From Rhizobium sp. LCM 4573 (GTDB lineage: Bacteria; Pseudomonadota; Alphaproteobacteria; Rhizobiales; Rhizobiaceae): a stretch of DNA of 12,639 bases. The DNA lies in NCBI RefSeq assembly GCF_001854865.1, contig NZ_MDDW01000028.1, positions 222,414 through 235,052 of the forward strand, given 5' to 3'. The translations under genes and the position numbers were made by a program. The stretch's first letter is position 1; each line of letters begins with the position of its first letter. Shown here piece after piece: positions 9,465-12,639 of this stretch. The notes under the pieces were generated by a model that had not been told where the DNA came from, did no database searches, and saw only the letters and a list, made by a program, of their open reading frames with translations.

Positions 9465-9632
9465 TTACTTGATCTTGGTTTCCTTGAACTCGACGTGCTT
9501 CTTGACGATCGGGTCGTACTTGGTCTTCGTCATCTTGTCCGTCATCGTACGGCTGTTCTTCGTCGTGACGTAGAAGAAACCTGTATCGGCCGTCGACAGC
9601 AGCTTGATCTTGATTGTCGTAGCTTTCGCCAT
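9465..9632 (-). CDS. rpmG: 50S ribosomal protein L33
   Basis: Complete 55-aa L33, a small basic protein of the large ribosomal subunit near the E site. The translation starts [15 protein letters not shown], continues [11 protein letters not shown], and ends FKETKIK, which is the family pattern and length. It has no cysteines, so it is the zinc-independent form. The start is ATG 9632, with AAAGG about 10 bases upstream as ribosome site. The MFS gene ends 93 bp upstream on the same strand, but a promoter-like pair and two hairpins in the gap, plus its own terminator, suggest that rpmG is transcribed mostly on its own. The codon choice is narrow (mostly AAG, ACG, ATC), as expected for a highly expressed gene. 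Confidence 0.97.
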   Translation of the reverse strand: MAKATTIKIKLLSTADTGFFYVTTKNSRTMTDKMTKTKYDPIVKKHVEFKETKIK

Positions 9633-9650
9633 GGTCGTTCTGCCTTTGAG

Positions 9651-9687
9651 AAAAATGAAGCCGCGGACAGCCGGATGGTGTCCACGG
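9651..9687 (-). terminator. hairpin plus T-tract in the rpmG leader (MFS operon terminator or attenuator)
   Basis: On the minus strand CCGTGGACA and TGTCCGCGG (9679-9687 and 9661-9669) pair over 9 bp with one G-U, with a 9-nt loop, then TTCATTTTT (9651-9659). This ends 18 bp before the rpmG ATG. It may end read-through from the MFS operon. If rpmG transcription starts at the upstream promoter candidate, the hairpin lies in the leader and could act as an attenuator. Confidence 0.5.
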
Positions 9688-9701
9688 CAAAATCTGGCGC
9701 G

Positions 9702-9729
9702 AAATTACAAATCGCGCCCGAAAAGTCAA
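9702..9729 (-). promoter_or_regulatory. predicted promoter of rpmG
   Basis: On the minus strand TTGACT (9724-9729, 5 of 6 to TTGACA, overlapping the MFS stop) is followed after 16 bp by TAATTT (9702-9707). Transcription would begin near 9695, about 63 nt before rpmG. A 7-bp inverted repeat, GGCGCGA/TCGCGCC (9696-9702 and 9712-9718), surrounds the -10 and may be an operator or part of the MFS 3' end. Confidence 0.45.
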
Positions 9730-10910
9730 CTCCGTTTTGGTCTTAAAAACGCGCGACCAACGGAAACAAGCACATAGAAGCCGAAGAAAGCTGCCAACGT
9801 CCAGGCAAATCCGTCCTTTCCGGTGACATCGATCGCCGCTCCGATCGCCTGCGGACCGGCGACCGTGCCCACCGCATAGCAGAAGATGAAGGCTGCGTTC
9901 GCGGCCACCAGGTCCGGGCCGGTGAGTCTCGATCCGAGATGGGCGAGCCCGACCGTATAGAGCCCGGAGACGCAGCCGCCCCAGAAGAACAGAACCACGG
10001 CCATCAAAAGCCAGTTCTCGATCAGGAAGGGCAGGGCGAGCGAACCGACGAGCCCCAGCACCGCCATGGCGGTCAGAAGCGGGCGGCGGTCGCGCAGCCG
10101 GTCGGAGTACATGCCGAGCGGGATCTGAAAGGCCATGTTCCCGACGCCCATGACGGTCAGCAGCAGGGCTGCGTGCGATTCGCTGAGCGCGGAGCGCAGG
10201 GCATAAATCGGAAAGAGGGAAAGACCGCCCGCGGAAACGGCTCCGAACGCGAAGACAGCGGCGGTCGCCGTTGGAACCAGGAATATGTAGTGCAGGAAAT
10301 GCCGTTCGGGTTTCGTATCCAGCACCGGGCTTTCGTGCCTGGCGATGAAGATCGGGATGATGGCGAGCAGAATGACGCCGGCCCCCACGAGGAAGGGAAG
10401 GATGCCCTCGCTGCCGAGAAGCGAGAAGAGGAGCGGGCCGACCGCAAAGCCGATGGCGAGCACGGTGGCGTAAATGCCGAGCACCAGGCCTCTGCGTCGC
10501 GGCGGCGCCGCGTCGTTGATCCAGAATTCAGACAGGATGAAAAGGGTCGTCGTGGCACCATGGAATGCGAAACGCAACGGAAACCACATCCAGAAGGCTT
10601 CGGCATAGTAAAACCCGAGCGCGCTCAACGCCGCCAGAACAACGGCGAGCATCATGGTTTTGGCGACGCCGTGGTCATGCGCAAGCTTGGTCGTGATCGG
10701 CGCCGCCACCATTGACGCAATGCCTGCCATCGCCGCATTCAGGCCGATCAAGGTCGAAGGGATGCCGCGCTTTTCGAGAATGATGCTGAGAAGCGGCAAG
10801 CCCAGGCCGATCGCGATACCGACGGCGCTGATGGCCGAAATCGCGGCGATCAGCGAGGGCCAATGGATTTCCTCGACATGGCCGTTGGCATCGGTCGTCG
10901 GCTGGGACAT
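9726..10910 (-). CDS. MFS transporter, YcaD-like
   Basis: Inner-membrane major facilitator superfamily protein of 394 aa with about 12 hydrophobic segments. Features include an N-terminal helix with GIAIGLGLPLLSIILEKRG, the loop TTKLAHDHGVAK after helix 2, and the segment LSEFWINDAAPPRRRGLVLG resembling the YcaD-type subgroup. A second motif-A-like loop, MYSDRLRDRRPL, occurs in the C-terminal half. MFS proteins move small solutes with a proton or by exchange; the substrate and direction cannot be told from the sequence. Translation starts at ATG 10910 behind AAGGA (10918-10922), which overlaps the stop codon of the Nudix gene, with 10 bp between the genes. It is the last gene of the rnr-DUF983-Nudix-MFS operon. 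YcaD-like is my recollection of local similarity, less certain than MFS itself. Confidence 0.9.
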   Translation of the reverse strand: MSQPTTDANGHVEEIHWPSLIAAISAISAVGIAIGLGLPLLSIILEKRGIPSTLIGLNAAMAGIASMVAAPITTKLAHDHGVAKTMMLAVVLAALSALGFYYAEAFWMWFPLRFAFHGATTTLFILSEFWINDAAPPRRRGLVLGIYATVLAIGFAVGPLLFSLLGSEGILPFLVGAGVILLAIIPIFIARHESPVLDTKPERHFLHYIFLVPTATAAVFAFGAVSAGGLSLFPIYALRSALSESHAALLLTVMGVGNMAFQIPLGMYSDRLRDRRPLLTAMAVLGLVGSLALPFLIENWLLMAVVLFFWGGCVSGLYTVGLAHLGSRLTGPDLVAANAAFIFCYAVGTVAGPQAIGAAIDVTGKDGFAWTLAAFFGFYVLVSVGRAFLRPKRS

Positions 10911-10920
10911 TCAGTAATCC

Positions 10921-11613
10921 TTACAATCGGGTACGGACGAGTTGCCCATGTCGCGCGGAATAGAAGGGCACCGGGCCGCCAAACGATGGCGAGGGATCTG
11001 CTGCCATCAATTCCTTCACCTCGCTCAGCACCTTGCGCGTGATCAGCGGCATGTTCAGGCTGGAAAGATCGGCCATGTCAAGCCAGCGCAGATCCACCAA
11101 CTCGCTGGAATCCCCCAGATTGGAAAGATCGAGAGACATTTCGTCCAGAAAGCCGAGAAAGAAGCGGGTATCGAAGCGCCGCACGCTTCCGGGTGGCGTG
11201 ATCGCGCGGGCGACGTAGCGAAGCATCGAAAGGTCGGCCGCCAGCGCATCGATGATCGCCGCACCCGTCTCCTCGCAAAGCTCGCGGATTGCCGCAAGCG
11301 CCAGAGCCCTTGCGCCTTTGACGCCCATGCCGCTGCGGCTGCCGACCAGCAGCTTTTCGATGACCAGCGGATGCAGGTCGCTGCGATAGGGCAGGGCGTG
11401 GTCGCGCGGGTCGCGCCGCCCGCCGGGAAAGACATAGAGATCCGGCATGAAGACATGACCACTGCCCCGCCGTCCCACAAGAACTTTCGGCGTGTTGGAT
11501 GAGCGGTCGACCAGGAGAATCGATGCCGCGTCACGCGGACGGACCCCGGCAACGTGCGTGCTTTTTTCCCGCGTCGCTGCGAAAGCCGTGGTTTCCTCCG
11601 GTGAAATCTTCAT
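10921..11613 (-). CDS. Nudix hydrolase with a split Nudix box (NUDT19-like layout)
   Basis: Soluble 230-aa hydrolase expected to cleave a nucleoside diphosphate linked to another moiety. The catalytic half of the Nudix box is intact: R110-E111-L-C-E114-E115-T-G117. The usual G-x5-E half is not in its normal place. Instead FPGGRRDPRD (about 62-71) is followed by some 38 residues before the REx2EE motif. That split layout, with ALAAIRE before the motif, recalls the eukaryotic NUDT19 and NUDT7 CoA hydrolases, so a CoA-like substrate is a reasonable guess but unproven. It has no signal peptide or membrane segment. Its ATG overlaps the DUF983 stop by 4 bp (ATGA at 11610-11613), so translation is probably coupled. 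MFS follows after 10 bp. Confidence 0.9.
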   Translation of the reverse strand: MKISPEETTAFAATREKSTHVAGVRPRDAASILLVDRSSNTPKVLVGRRGSGHVFMPDLYVFPGGRRDPRDHALPYRSDLHPLVIEKLLVGSRSGMGVKGARALALAAIRELCEETGAAIIDALAADLSMLRYVARAITPPGSVRRFDTRFFLGFLDEMSLDLSNLGDSSELVDLRWLDMADLSSLNMPLITRKVLSEVKELMAADPSPSFGGPVPFYSARHGQLVRTRL

Positions 11614-12059
11614 GCAATAGGTCCGCCGCGGCCGGGATCGGCGCTGTCGTCCTCACCGCCGAAGCCGTGCATCCGAAGCGCCCATTGCAGGCCGATCACG
11701 CCGCCCTTGATCGGCTGGATGGTGGCGAGCGCGGTAAGCAGGGAAAGCGGCGCCCATATGGCAAGGTGGAGCCACATGGAGAGAGGGAATATGAGGTCCG
11801 TCATCATGTAGCCGCCGAGCAGTACGTGGCCGACGACGAAAATGACAAGATAGGGCGGCAGGTCGTCCGCCTGCTGGTGGTGAAGCGCCTCGCCGCAGAC
11901 GGCACAACGGTCCACAGGCTTCAAGAAGGCGCGGAAAAGCTTGCCAGTCCCGCAATTCGGACAGGTGTTCAGCAGGCCACGCTTGATCGAGCGTCCGAGG
12001 GGCCGGTCGCCTGCCTGCGTTCCGCCATAGCGTATCGGCTGCTGGCGTTGTCCCTCCAT
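11610..12059 (-). CDS. DUF983 family membrane protein with zinc-ribbon motif
   Basis: Protein of 149 aa whose function is not known. A cytoplasmic-looking N-terminal part carries C33-P-N-C36-G and C52-A-V-C55-G, a likely zinc ribbon. Two hydrophobic segments follow (about 69-92 and 95-116), then a short hydrophilic tail. This order, with CPNCG-GKLFRAFLK and the DDLPPYLVIF segment, is the DUF983 pattern common in alphaproteobacteria. It starts 2 bp after the rnr stop, with GGAG (12066-12070) as ribosome site inside the end of rnr, and its own stop overlaps the Nudix start, so the three genes are tightly coupled. The context suggests no specific job beyond shared expression with RNase R. Confidence 0.88.
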   Translation of the reverse strand: MEGQRQQPIRYGGTQAGDRPLGRSIKRGLLNTCPNCGTGKLFRAFLKPVDRCAVCGEALHHQQADDLPPYLVIFVVGHVLLGGYMMTDLIFPLSMWLHLAIWAPLSLLTALATIQPIKGGVIGLQWALRMHGFGGEDDSADPGRGGPIA

Positions 12060-12061
12060 TC

Positions 12062-12639
12062 CTATCTCCCGCGGCCGCGGCGTGGCGGCCGCGTGCCGGG
12101 TTGCGACGGCCGGCCCCTGGAGCGGTCGCGCCTGCCGGACTTGTGGAACGAGCGTGTCGCTGTCGGCATCTTGCGGCCTTCGCTCAGCATCTCGAAACGC
12201 AGCGCGCCGGCAAGCGGCACGGCTTCCGCCAGCCTGACGTCGACGCTGTCTCCGAGCTGGTAGCCCAGACCGGTTTTTTCGCCGGATAGGGCCTGATGGG
12301 CTTCGTCATAAATGAAATAATCCTGTCCGAGCGTGGAGATGGGCACGAAGCCATCCGCACCATAGACCGGCAATGTGACAAAAAGGCCGGCCTTTGTGAC
12401 ACCCGATACGCGGCCCTCGAATTCTTCTCCGATCCGTTCGGAAAGGTGATGGGCGATCAGCCGGTTGATGGTGTCCCGCTCGGCGGCCATGGCCCTGCGC
12501 TCGAAGGTGGAGATTTCCGCGGCTATGTCGTCGAGTGCGGCTTCCTCGTCCGGCGTTATGCCGCCTTCGCCGAGACCGAGCGAACCGACGAGCGCGCGGT
12601 GCACGATCAGGTCGGCATAGCGGCGAATCGGCGAAGTGA
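12062..12639 (-). CDS. rnr: ribonuclease R, C-terminal 191 residues (5' end outside window)
   Basis: RNase R degrades structured RNA 3' to 5' and acts in RNA quality control. The fragment starts inside the RNB domain with TSPIRRYADLIVHRAL, a hallmark of the RNB family. It continues through SERIGEEFEGRVSGVTKAG, the start of the S1 RNA-binding domain (FVTLPVYGADGFVPISTLG), and ends in an Arg-rich tail (RDRSRGR, RPPRRGRGR). RNase II also has the RNB signature, but the linker, S1 domain and basic tail fit RNase R better. The frame stays open to the window edge, so the start is not here. The stop TAG at 12062-12064 lies 2 bp before the DUF983 start. A G+C-rich 9-bp palindrome (12070-12093) encodes part of the tail. 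Confidence 0.93.
   Translation of the reverse strand, partial: TSPIRRYADLIVHRALVGSLGLGEGGITPDEEAALDDIAAEISTFERRAMAAERDTINRLIAHHLSERIGEEFEGRVSGVTKAGLFVTLPVYGADGFVPISTLGQDYFIYDEAHQALSGEKTGLGYQLGDSVDVRLAEAVPLAGALRFEMLSEGRKMPTATRSFHKSGRRDRSRGRPSQPGTRPPRRGRGR

Noticed and set aside
9939..10715. 258-codon plus-strand frame opposite the MFS gene
   Set aside because: Highly charged Glu/Arg/Gly composition typical of the complement of a membrane protein gene.

Overview
The window looks like chromosomal core DNA of an alphaproteobacterium of the Rhizobiaceae, most like Sinorhizobium/Ensifer or a close relative. The basis is high G+C with rhizobial codon use, DivK and PleD, a DUF3572 protein, the alphaproteobacterial LexA box GTTC-N7-GTTC, and a gene order that I recall from Sinorhizobium chromosomes. 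This placement comes from protein recognition, not a database search.

Layout, left to right. Positions 1-141 hold the possible tail of an upstream gene and a leader with three GANTC sites. The replicative polymerase gene dnaE (+, 142-3639) follows. Converging on it is an L,D-transpeptidase (-, 3716-5020). Next come dinB, an SOS-type DNA polymerase IV (-, 5130-6422), with a promoter and LexA box directly before its start, and a small DUF3572 protein (-, 6550-6858). Divergent from these is the cell-cycle signalling pair divK-pleD (+, 6992-8751). About 710 bp without a convincing protein gene then follow. Much of this stretch is A+T-rich (about 38% G+C over 8821-9180 by my count), and it ends in a stem-loop and a strong plus-strand terminator that suggest a small RNA. 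Facing it is rpmG (-, 9465-9632) with its own terminator. The remainder is a tightly packed minus-strand operon transcribed toward rpmG: rnr (cut by the window end), a DUF983 membrane protein, a Nudix hydrolase and an MFS transporter. Junctions in it are 2 bp apart, overlapping by 4 bp, and 10 bp apart.

Functionally the window groups DNA replication and damage tolerance (dnaE, dinB), cell-cycle and c-di-GMP control (divK, pleD), envelope modification (L,D-transpeptidase) and RNA/translation housekeeping (rnr, rpmG). I see no transposase, integrase, tRNA, rRNA, CRISPR array, defence island or biosynthetic cluster. I did not find an obviously new multi-gene system. The most open questions are the pleD-rpmG gap with its candidate small RNA, the Cys4 extension on DinB, and the regulatory sites before dnaE, dinB and rpmG.
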